This document shows positions 33,101 through 45,100 of a DNA stretch of 64,000 nt, in pieces (position 1 is the stretch's first letter; each line of letters opens with the position of its first letter). The notes under the pieces are model-generated. The model was not told the origin of the DNA, made no database searches, and saw only the letters and a list, made by a program, of their open reading frames with translations. The position numbers and the translations under genes are program-made. Source of the stretch: Sesamum alatum (Eukaryota > Streptophyta > Magnoliopsida > Lamiales > Pedaliaceae); assembly GCA_034509735.1 (NCBI GenBank), contig JACGWO010000011.1, positions 17,583,573 to 17,647,572 on the forward strand, written 5' to 3'.

Positions 33101-36100
33101 TTTGTTTATTTAGGTTGTGTTATATAATGGATCAATTTACGTTTGCTTATTGATGAATAATGGTGGAAGAGACATTCTTGAGAGTGTCTATTCTGCTTAT
33201 CCCTGACATTCACTTATTTCAGTTAAAAAGTATGCAGTATTTATGGAGCTTTAGTTTGGTGCTGAATTGTGTTTCTTTTTAGGAATGGATACATCTCTAA
33301 TTCTCGTTGTTTCCAGGGTGGGCTTCAACTCAGTATACCATTTAACTGACTTGCCTTCTTTTGTGAGCGGCAAACATATTGTTCTATTTGATCCCCAGGG
33401 TGTTTTTCTTCCCAACATCTCTACCACTAATCCTGGGAAGCGAATAGAGTATGTTACTTCAAAAGCCATTTCACTGTATAAGGATCAATTTTTTCCGTAC
33501 TGTGCTTTTGGTTGTGACATGAAAAGCCCTTTCCATGGAACTTTATTTCGTTTTCCTTTGAGGAATGCAGATCAAGCTGCAAATAGTAAGCTCTCAAAGC
33601 AAGCGTACATTGAAGATGATATATCTTCCATGTTTGTTCAGCTTTATGAGGAAGGAATTCTGTCACTACTTTTTCTTAAATGCGTACTCTCTGTAGAAAT
33701 GTATGTGTGGGACGTAGGAATGCCTGAGCCAAGGAAGATGTATTCCTGCTCTATAAATTCGGCGAATAATGATGTGGTGTGGCACCGCCAGGCACTTCAG
33801 AGATTCTCTAGATTGAAGTACGTTTCTGATTGCGAGATGGATGCTTTCTCACTAGACTTCTTGAGTGAGGCAGTGGTTGGGGGTCTTTCACAAATTAGGA
33901 CCCATAAGTTCTATGTGGTGCAAACTATGGCTTCACCGTCCAGTAGAATCGGTGCTTTTGCAGCCACAGCAGCAAAGGATTATGACATGCATCTGTTGCC
34001 TTGGGCATCGGTTGCGGCATGTGTATCAGATGATTCACTTAATGTAATTTTCCATAACTCAATAGTAGGCCCAGGGAGAATTTTCTGTCAGTCATTCTCT
34101 GTCACTGGTATACGTATGTGGTCTTGTTAATGCATTTGCATTTGCATATACGAATAGCATTCAGCTTCTAGTAGTTATGTAGAGATCACTGTACATGCTG
34201 CATCTAATTTTTAGCAAGCATCCAAGTTAGCTGAATATCGTGAATGTTGTTTCTAGCATTTCTGGCCATGAGCTGTTAAGGCTTATTTGACTAAAGCTTA
34301 AGATTTTTGCTTGTGTGAAAAATGACTATGATTTTTTTTTTTTTGTTTCTTCGTTTAGCTTGTCCTGTACACATCTTGGCCTGATGCCTAAAGGGGTTGG
34401 GTGGTGGTGGTGCATTTTTGCGGTGCCCACTAAGGTTACTTCAAGAGAATTCCTAGAAGTAACTTTATTGTATACATGGTTGAGCATATGGGGTGCAATG
34501 TTAGAACTAATCACCTCTTTGGAAATGTTTGAGGCCATATAATTTTGGATCCACATCTAGTTGTATTGTCATGGGTTTAGAAGAAAAACAATGTACCAGA
34601 ATTGAAGTTTGCTTATTTCTTGTGTCACTAATGTCTTAATTAGCTGAGTTGATTAGTATTATATGATGCATGTGACTATATGCTTCCAGTTTGTTGAAAA
34701 GGTTATTGAAATTATGATGCAGAGCCTGCTCTTGTTTGCAATTGTTTCCTTTTTCGTGATAAATTGTTTGCTCTTTCCCTGTATTAAAACAGGCCAGGGA
34801 AGAGAGAGCCACCTAATATCCCTCAATATTGGGCTCTTTTGTCTACTCATGCAATTTTATTTTCATGTGAATCATGGCAGGATGATCATCTGAATGTCGG
34901 GCGGGCATTTTGCTTTCTCCCATTGCCTGTAAAAACTGGGTTCCAAGTTCATATTAACGGATACTTTGAGGTTTCTTCAAATCGTCGTGGCATTTGGTAT
35001 GGTGATGACATGGACAGATCTGGAAAAATTCGTTCTATCTGGAACAGGCTTCTACTGGAAGATGTTGTGGCACCTAGTTTTGCTAAATTACTTCTTGGCA
35101 TGCGACAACTCCTGGGTTCAATAAAAACTTATTATTCTTTATGGCCTATTGGTTCTTTTGAAGAACCATGGAGTTTGTTAGTTGAGCATATTTACAGGAT
35201 CATCTGGGGTTCTCCTGTCTTATATTCAGATGTTCAGGGGGGAAAGTGGATTTCACCTGAGGAAGCATTTCTTCATGATATGGAGATTTCTGGAAGTAAG
35301 GAAATTGGTGATGTTCTTGTCCAGCTTGGAATGCCTATTGTTCCTTTGCCTAGTGACTTATTTGAGATGATCTTAAACTGCAAATCTGATAGGCATCAAA
35401 AAGTTGTTACTCCTGATTCAGTACGTCATTATCTGAGAGATAGCAAATACTTAAGTACACTTGGCAGATCACACCATTTTTTGCTGTTGGAGTATTGCCT
35501 TGAGGACTTGATTGATACAGACGTTGGTTGTCATGCATCTCACTTGCCTTTGCTTCCATTGGCAAATGGGGATTATGGGTCATTATCCAGATCCTCAGAA
35601 GGGGTCGTTTATTTTATTTGCAATGAGCTGGAATATATGCTGCTTCAACAAATCTCAAATAGATTAATTGATCGAACCATTCCTATGAAATTACTATGCA
35701 GACTAACATCTATAGCAAATGTCTCAGGGGCAAATCTAGTTGTTTTTAGTGTAAATGAGTTTGTTCAATTATTTTCCGAATTTGTACCTGCAGAATGGAA
35801 ATATAAGATGAAGGTTCTGTGGAATCCAAGTTCCAATTCTACTCATCCTACTTCATCTTGGTTTTTGCTTTTTTGGCGTTACCTTCGGGAGCAATGTGAA
35901 GAGCTCTCTCTCTTTGGAGATTGGCCTATAATACCATCTGTATCTGGACATTTGTACAGGCCTTCTAGGCAGAAAAAATTGCTGAAATTGGAAAAGTTGT
36001 CTGAGAAAATGCAACATGTCCTTGTTAAGATAGGATGCACGATACTGGACAGCAATTATTGCATTGAACATCCTGATTTGATTAATTATGTACATGATGC

Positions 36101-39100
36101 TGATGCTCCTGGTATTCTAGATGCAATCTATGATGTGTCTTCTAGTGATGGTATTAATCAGCTTCTTCAGTGTCTGGAAGCAAATGAAAGAGATGAGCTT
36201 CGTCAATTTCTTTTAGATCCTAAATGGTTCGTTGGAAAGAAAATGGATGATTCTCACATACAGAATAGCAAGTGGCTCCCGATTTATAGAGTGTATGATG
36301 GAGAATCTACTGACGATTCCAAGTACTCTGATTTAGTAAACCCTCGTAAATTCTTACCACCAACTGATTGCCCAGAGTGCCTTTTTACCAGCGAGTTCAT
36401 CTATAATCTGTCAAACACTGAAGAAGAGTTGCTAAGGAGATTTTATGGTGTTGAAAGAATGAGAAAGACAGAGTTTTATAAGCTGCATGTACTGAATAGG
36501 ATAGAACAATTGAAAGCTGATGTTCGGGAAAGCATCATGCTTTCAGTTCTTCAAGAGCTACCGCAGTTATGTGCAGAGGATGCTTCATTCCGGGAAATCC
36601 TGAGAAATTTGGAATTTCTCCCCACCGTTAGTGGCACTCTGAAAAGCCCAGCAAAGTTATATGATCCAAGAAATGAAGAATTGTATGCTTTACTGGAAGA
36701 TTCTGATAGTTTTCCTTCTGGGACTTTCAGCAAATCAGGTGTCTTGGACATGTTACAAGGTTTGGGTCTTAAGACAACTGTGTCTATCGATGCAGTCATA
36801 CAATGTGCCCGGCATGTGGAACGCTTAATGCATGAAAATCAGGAAAAAGCTCATTCAAGAGGAAAGGTACTTCTTTCATATCTAGAAGTGAATGCATTAA
36901 AGTGGCTACCTGATCCACTGGAGGATGATCAAAGAAAAGTAAATAGAATGTTCTTAAGAGCTGCAAGTGCATTTAAATCCCGTCACTTCAAATCAGACTT
37001 AGAAAAGTTCTGGAATGAGCTCAAGCTGATCTCATGGTGTCCGGTCCTTATTTCTCCTCCTCACATGTCATTACCATGGCCCACGGTCTCATCATTGGTT
37101 GCTCCTCCTAAACTTGTGAAGCCATACTCAGACATGTGGCTTGTTTCTGCAAGTATGCGGATATTGGATGGAGAATGTTCCTCATCAGCATTATCCCATC
37201 AACTTGGTTGGTCTAACCCTCCAGGAGGAAGCGTAATTGCTGCTCAGCTGCTTGAGCTTGGGAAAAATAATGAGATAGTCTCCAATCCCGTTCTCCGAAG
37301 GGAACTGGCTTTGGCAATGCCGAAGATATATTCTATCTTGATGGGCTTGCTTGGTTCAGATGAAATTGACATTGTAAAGGCTGTTCTAGAAGGTTGCAGG
37401 TGGATATGGGTCGGAGATGGATTTGCCACCACAAATGAGGTTGTCCTTAATGGTCCTCTTCATTTAGCTCCCTATATACGTGTCATACCTGTTGACTTAG
37501 CAGCGTTCAGTGACTTATTTTTGGAGCTAGGTATTCAGGAATATTTGCGGCCTTCTGATTATGCAAATGTATTATATAGAATGGCCAGTAAGAAGGGTGC
37601 TGCTCCTCTGGATTCTGGGGAAATTGCTGCTGTTACATTTATTGCTCAACACCTCGCTGAGGCTCACTTTTATGAAGATCAAACTAATATATATCTTCCA
37701 GATGCATCAGGCAGATTACATAGTGCAACAAACTTAGTATACAATGATGCCCCCTGGTTGCTTGAGTCTGAGGGTTCTGAAAACTTATTTGGCAATGCAG
37801 CTATATCCTTAGGTGCTAAACAAGCTGTTCATAAATTTGTTCATGGTAATATTTCTCATGATATTGCTGAGAAGCTTGGGGTACGCTCCTTCAGGAGGAT
37901 TTTGCTTGCAGAGAGTGCTGATTCGATGAATTTGAGTTTGTCTGGGGCTGCTGAAGCATTTGGGCAACATGAATCTTTGACAACCAGACTTAGGCATATA
38001 CTTGAAATGTATGCTGATGGGCCTGCAGTTCTCTTTGAGTTGGTGCAAAATGCTGAGGATGCTGGAGCCTCCAATGTGACCTTTTTATTGGATAAAACTC
38101 ATTACGGTACCTCATCTCTTCTTTCACCTGAAATGGGAGACTGGCAGGGCCCAGCTCTGTATTGTTTCAACGACTCTGTTTTCAGTCCGCAAGATCTTTA
38201 CGCTATTTCCCGCATAGGCCAGGAAAGCAAACTAGAGAAACCATTTGCAATTGGAAGATTTGGGCTCGGATTTAATTGTGTTTATCACTTTACTGATATC
38301 CCAACTTTTGTTTCTGGAGAACATATTGTCATGTTTGATCCTCATGCTTGCAATTTGCCAGGAATTTCTCCGACTCACCCTGGACTCCGGATTAAATTTG
38401 CAGGCAGAAAAATTTTGGAACAATTTCCTGATCAGTTTTCTCCATTTCTACACTTTGGATGTGATCTGCAGCGTCCATTTCCTGGCACTCTCTTCCGTTT
38501 TGCCCTCAGGAGTGCTAATGCTGCCTCTAGAAGTCAGATAAAGAAGGAAGTGTATGCTCCTTCTGATGTCCTATCACTGTTTTCTTCCTTTTCTGAGGTT
38601 GTTTCTGCAACTCTACTCTTTCTGCGCAATGTAAAGACCATATCAATCTTTGTCAAAGATGGGCCTAATAGCGAAATGCAGTTACTAAACTGTGTTCGAA
38701 AGGATTCTGTTAATGAGCCTGAAGTTGAAAGAAGTCCATTTCAGCACATTTTTAGCTCTATGTATGGGAACCAGCTAGATGGTTTGAGTAAGGATCAATT
38801 CCTTCAAAAGTTTGAGCAAATCTATTGATAGGGATGTTCCATGGAGGTCTCAGAAGCTTTTGGTGTCTGAGCAGAACCCTGCCGGTTGTAGGTCATGCTT
38901 GTGGTTAACTAGTGAATGCTTAGGTAGTTTCCACGGGAAGAATAAATTGACAACTTTTGACAAGAAATCTTGCAAGTTTGTGCCATGGGCATGTGTAGCT
39001 ACACCCATAAACTCTGTAGAGATTGGAAATAAAATGGGTGGGAGCGAGGAAATTTTGGATGAATCTTTTCCGAACATTGCTGACATTCTGCAGAGCCTTC

Positions 39101-42100
39101 AAGCTTCTACTCGCGCTACATTGGATTTTGATGGTCGTGCTTTTTGCTTCTTACCTCTTCCAATTAGTACTGGTCTTCCGGTTCATATAAATGCCTATTT
39201 TGAGTTGTCATCAAACCGGAGGGATATATGGTTTGGTGATGACATGGCGGGGGATGGGAAGATGCGTTCAGACTGGAACATGTACCTCCTTGAAGAGGTT
39301 GTTGCCCCAGCTTATGGTCATCTTCTTGAAAGAGTTGCTCTGGAATTTGACCCAAGTGATTTATTCTTTTCCTTTTGGCCTAAAACAGGAGGTTTTGGAC
39401 CTTGGACCTCATTGATACGGAAGTTCTACCAGTTTGTGTCTGAGAAGGGTCTTTGTGTGTTATACACAAAAGCCCGAGGTGGCCAGTGGATATCAACCAA
39501 GCAAGCCATTTTTCCTGATCACAATTTCGATAAAGCATGCGAACTTTTAGAAGCATTGTCTAGTGCTGGTTTACCTGTTGTGAGCATTCCAAAGGAGATT
39601 GTTAACAGATTTATGGAGATCTGCCCATCACTACATTTCCTTACTCCTCAGTTACTGCGAACTCTTTTAATTCGGCGGAGCCGTGAATTCAGAGACAGAA
39701 ACGCAATGATTTTAACCCTTGAATACTGCTTGCTCGATCTAAAAAGTCCAGTTATATCAAAAAATTTCTACGGGTTACCCCTGATACCACTTTCAAGTGG
39801 TGCATTTGCCAAACTAGATAAAAGGGGGTTGAGTGAACAAATTTATGTTACGAGGGGAGATGGATACAGCATTCTGAAGGATTCTATCCCACATCAACTG
39901 GTAGACTGCGAGATATCTGATTATCTTTATCATAAGTTGTGTGCTCTAGCTGAAAGTAAAGATTTTAATATTTCTTTTCTGACCTGTCAACTGCTTGAAA
40001 GTATACTTATGAGAGTAATTCCAGCAGAATGGCATTATGCTAAGCAGGTGCTTTGGGTTCCTGGTAATCAAGGCCATCCCAGTTTGGAATGGGTTAGACT
40101 TCTATGGAGCTATCTGAGATCGTCTTGTGAAGATCTTTCATTGTTTTCTCACTGGCCAATTTTGCCAGTTGAAAATAATCATCTGATACAGCTTGTTGAA
40201 AATTCTAAAGTGATCAGAGATGGTGGGTGGAGTGAAAACATGTCAGCTTTGTTGCAGAGAGCAGGATGCCTAATACTAAGGCGCGATATCCCAATTGAAC
40301 ATCCACAGTTGAAATGCTATGTGCAGTCCTCAACAGCAATGGGTGTTTTAAATGCATTGCTAGCAGTCGCCGGTAAGCTAGACGACATTGAGGGCCTCTT
40401 TGGTGATGCTACAGATGGGGGACTGCATGAACTTAGAAGTTTTATTCTCCAATCCAAGTGGTTCTCTGATGGCTTAATGGATAGCACTCATGTCAATATT
40501 ATTAAGCATATCCCTATGTTTGAGTCATTCAAAAGTAGAAAACTTGTATCTTTAAGTAGATCTCTCAAGTGGCTTAAACCAGAATCTGTACGTGATGATC
40601 TTTTAGATGATGACTTTGTGAAATTAGACTCAGAGAAAGAAAGGATAATACTGGAAAAATTTTTAGGTATCAGAGAACCATCAAGGGTTGATTTCTACAA
40701 AGATTATGTACTCTCTCGCCTGTCGGAGTTCGATTTCCAGGAGGGTTTTCTCTTAGGCATTTTCTGTGATATTAGATCCTTGATGGCAGAGGATATCACT
40801 TGCAAAGAAGTGTTTCTCCACAACACCTTTTGTTCACGCGGCTGATGGAGCTTGGAAAGAGCCATTCAGGTGTGTTTGCTATGGTCTATTTTTTCCTTCA
40901 AATGATATACAAAGAATTAGATTCTACTTCTGTTAAATAAATACTGCAAATATCCACGGTGTGTTAAGAAATCATTGTAAATCTGCATAAGTCGTCTTGT
41001 GCATTGTTGTTTTGCGTAGATCTTAATCTTTGAGTTCCAAATTTACTGATATTTTTATGCCCATAATGACTTCTAACATGCTCTATATAGGCTTTATGAT
41101 CCTCGTGTTCCTGAACTAAAGATGTTTCTCCATAAAGAAGCCTTCTTCCCTTCTGAGCCCTTCTCTGACCCTGAAATTCTGGACACTTTAGTCGCCTTGG
41201 GGCTTAGACAAACCTTGGGCGTTGCTGGTTTACTTGATTGTGCCAGGTCAGTTTCAATGTTGTATGAATCAAGAGACTCTGAAGCAGTAATACTCGCAAG
41301 GAGGCTGCTTTCTTGTTTAAATGCAGTAACATTGAAGCTATCTTATGAGGAGGAGAGTGGACATTCTGCTGATACTACGGCATCTCAAGAGAATGCACTT
41401 CCTGGAGCTGGAGAAGAGAAGTCGTCCATGTGTGGTTCTGTTGACCTCTTATCAAATGATGTGGATGTTCATTCACTAGTTACTAACTTGATTGATGATA
41501 TGAGTAGAGAAGACTTTTGGTCAGATCTACGGTCTGTCAGCTGGTGTCCTGTATATTCTGATCCGCCAGTCGAGGGGCTTCCATGGTTAGCCTCAGCCCA
41601 TAAAATAGCAGCACCACTTAGAACAAGACCCCAATCACAGATGTGGATTGTTTCATCAAAGTTGCATGTGTTGGATGGTGAATGTTCTGAGTACCTACAA
41701 CAGAAGCTTGGTTGGAAGGAACCTCTTGATCTGCATACCTTGTCTGCTCAATTAGTTGGATTATCTAAAATCTACAACGAGACCAGGTTGCAGTATGATA
41801 CAGAACTGAAAAAGCAAATACCAATTATCTATTCCCAGTTGCAGAATTATGTTAGAACTGATGATCTGGCATTTCTTAAATCTTCACTAGTTGGTGTTAA
41901 CTGGGTTTGGATTGGAGATGATTTTGTGTCCCCAGATGTGCTTGCATTTGATTCACCTGTAAAATTTAGTCCTTACATGTATGTGGTACCATCTGAGCTA
42001 TCAGCGTTCCAGGATTTGCTTTTGGCATTGGGTGTTAGACGTAGTTTTGATGTTTTTGACTATTTTGATGTTTTGAAACGGTTGCAAAATGATGTAAAAG

Positions 42101-45100
42101 GTGGCACTCTGTCAAGTGATCAGTTGAATTTTGTCCAATGTGTCCTAGAAACCATAGCAGATAACTACTTGGATGGGCCAGGACTAGAAAATCGCAGTAC
42201 ACTTTTGATTCCAGATTCTACTGGAGTGCTCATAGGTGCAGCAGATCTTGTGTATAATGATGCACCATGGATGGAAACCAATTCCATTGTTGGTAAACGT
42301 TTTGTGCATTCCTCTATCAGCCATGACCTGGCCAACAGATTGGGCATTCAATCACTTCGGTCCCTTTCTTTAGTGAGTAAGGAATTAACTAAAGATTTTC
42401 CATGCATGGACTATAACAAAATATGCGAACTGCTTGAATCACATGGAAACTATGAGTTCCTTCTTTTTGACTTGCTTGAATTGGCTGATTGCTGCAAAGC
42501 CAAAAAGCTTCACCTCATCTTTGATAAGAGGGAACATCCACGGCAGTCTCTGTTGCAGCATAATCTTGGTAATGAATCGTGAGTGTTGATGGTTCTTTAT
42601 ATGCTTGATGTGTTTGTTGCTTGTTTGATTGTGAGCTTTAGCATTTCACTGATTATGGAACACTTTCAACTTATGCTGAGCCCTGTAACTGATTTCCAAC
42701 CTATGCAGCCGAATTTCAGGGGCCTGCCTTGGTGGCAATCCTGGAAGGGGCCAGCTTAAGTGGAGATGAAGTAGCTAGTCTCCAGTTTCTTCCACCATGG
42801 AGTCTGAGGGGCGATACTCTAAATTATGGATTGGGATTGCTGAGCTGCTTCTCCATCAGTGATCTACCATCGGTCGTATCTGATGGCTACTTGTATATTT
42901 TTGATCCTCGAGGTGTAGCAATCAGCACGCCTTCAACACGCTTACCTTCAGCTAAGGTTTTTCCCCTGAGAGGTATGCCTGGATAAGAATTAGTTGTGAT
43001 ATCATGCATTGTTTCCTGTGCAGCATATATATAGCATTTAGTTAGGAATAATTACACCATCCTCCCTTGAGGATTGGTATGCTTATACGTAGACCCCTTA
43101 TGGTTTAGGCAATTACATTTAGTACCCCCGACGTTTGTTCCATCCAACAAATAAATCCATCTATTAGTAAAATTCACAAAATTTGTCGACATAAGCAAAA
43201 TAATTGAATGAAAATCCATATTTACCCCAAGTAACTTACAGACTTATTGCCGGTCAAACAAAATTGACCAAAATACCCTTATACATCTTCACACACTAAT
43301 GCATGTGGAGGTACAACTTCACCTATACAATACAAAGGTAGTTTGGTCACAAAAGATTTGTTTGACCAGCAATAGGTTTGTAATAAATCAATTGGGGTAA
43401 ATATGACTAATCATTCAACTTTTTCGATGATGTTAACAAATTTCGTGAATTTTATTAATGTATGGATCTATTTGTGATGTTGGCCAATAAATACTTGTAT
43501 GGTGCTTCCTCATTGCTTTGTCTATTCTCTTTCCGTTAGTTTCCATGTTCTTCGTTTTGATGACTTCTGATTTCATTTTTTATGCATTAAAATGGAATTG
43601 ATGGGGAACATCTTATATAAAAGTCGTCATATACACCATACGGCATTTTATATTACTGATGAATGAAGAAGCATATTTTTCTTTACTCTGGTGTTTCCTT
43701 TTCTGTAGTACTCTATGGAGGACGGTTAATGATAGAAATAATTAACTCTCCATGAAAATTTGCTTTAAATGCACTATTCTCTTTGAAACTAATTTTCTCA
43801 ATGAAATCTTGCAAAAAACGATATTACCATTTGCGAAGGATAGGAGAACTGGGGAACCTCTAGTTATCCTTTTTTGAGATAATATATCACCTTTTAGTTC
43901 ACCATAGGTCTAAATCAGTTCTGTAGTATCATGCCTGCATATACATTTCGTAAAGCAATTTCAGTTTGTAGTAACTGCCATACTTCTGAATATGATGCGA
44001 GAAAACTCCAATATCACTTTGTGCAGTACTAGAACATGGATATGGCTCAGGGCACATAGGTCTTAAATAAGTTTTTTAGCCTCATGCTTGGTTATACATT
44101 TCCTACATCAATATCAGTTTGTAGTAACTGCCATACTTCTGGTTATATGATGGAAGGGGACGCCAAATGGCCCTGCACAGTTTCTGGTTTCCTAGAATAT
44201 GGATATGACTCCAGGATGCATATCACTATGTAATACATACTGGAAGTGTGGTCTGGATCTCGTCCTCTCTAATCTGTGTGAAATTGCATATACGTTGCAT
44301 TCTTTTATGTGTTTAAACATTTTATTGCATCCTGATCATGCCCTGGTCACATTTTTTAAGAATTGTTGTATCAGTGCTTATGTTGTAGTCTATTCCGCAC
44401 GTCATTTCTTCTCTATTTTGGATTGAAATCTTTATGGGCAAAGTCATAGTTCAAACATTTGCCTGCAACTTGAAATAGTGCAAATGTGCAAGTGGTGAAC
44501 ATTATTGGCCACATTTTTACCATTCAGCATGAACTTTTAAAGATTAAAGAGTATAATATTATCAAATTTAAACTTAAATTAAAATTGGTATACTAAATTA
44601 AAAAAGAAAGTAAATTATGAAGTAAATTTAATAGGAGTTTCTCCAAAGTTTCTTAAATATGTATTACACAGACACCACCTCTCATATTTCATAATTATAG
44701 TTACATCCCTTAGGGGCATTATGGTCCATAAAAATTATGAGATAGTGAAGACCACGTCAAAAGGACTGACAGCTGGAGAGTGTAAGATTTGTCAGTTTTA
44801 GTGAGTATAGTTATGAAAGATCAAGGGTTTTTTTTTTGTAATTTTACTACAAGCAGTGTGGTTAATTCTCCCTTAATTACTCTTCTGTGTCAAAGAAAGT
44901 GACAGGAACAATTTAATTAACAACTCGTATCTGAGACAGTGAAAGAAGAATATCTTTTTGCAGTCTTATTGCTGTACATTGGCCTTCTGTGTTGTTAAAC
45001 AAAGAGTACACCAATGTTCCTTTTCTTTAATATCAGGTACGAAATTGACTGAGCGATTTCGTGATCAGTTCAGTCCGATGCTGATCGACGAAAATATGCC

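Larger units (their letters stand above)
42973..45036 (+). other. intron 5 of the sacsin-like gene
   Basis: 2.1 kb with a foldback element (43138-43490) and a diverged 153-bp tandem duplication (about 43913-44220). No gene. Confidence 0.8.

Noticed and set aside
34044..34128. Extension of sacsin-like exon 2 to the next stop
   Set aside because: Residues after CVSDDSLN are not conserved, and GTAATT at 34044 joins in phase with exon 3.
38805..40820. Programmed +1 frameshifting in the sacsin-like mRNA
   Set aside because: No known slippery context, two independent sites needed, and the family is read in one frame elsewhere.
38812..40845. A separate second gene starting at MSKSIDRD
   Set aside because: It is the direct continuation of exon 3 after a one-base shift, with no promoter or intron boundary.
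42579..42584. GTGAGT as donor of sacsin-like exon 4
   Set aside because: A better consensus, but it breaks the phase with the conserved EFQGPAL of exon 5; GTAATG at 42569 fits.
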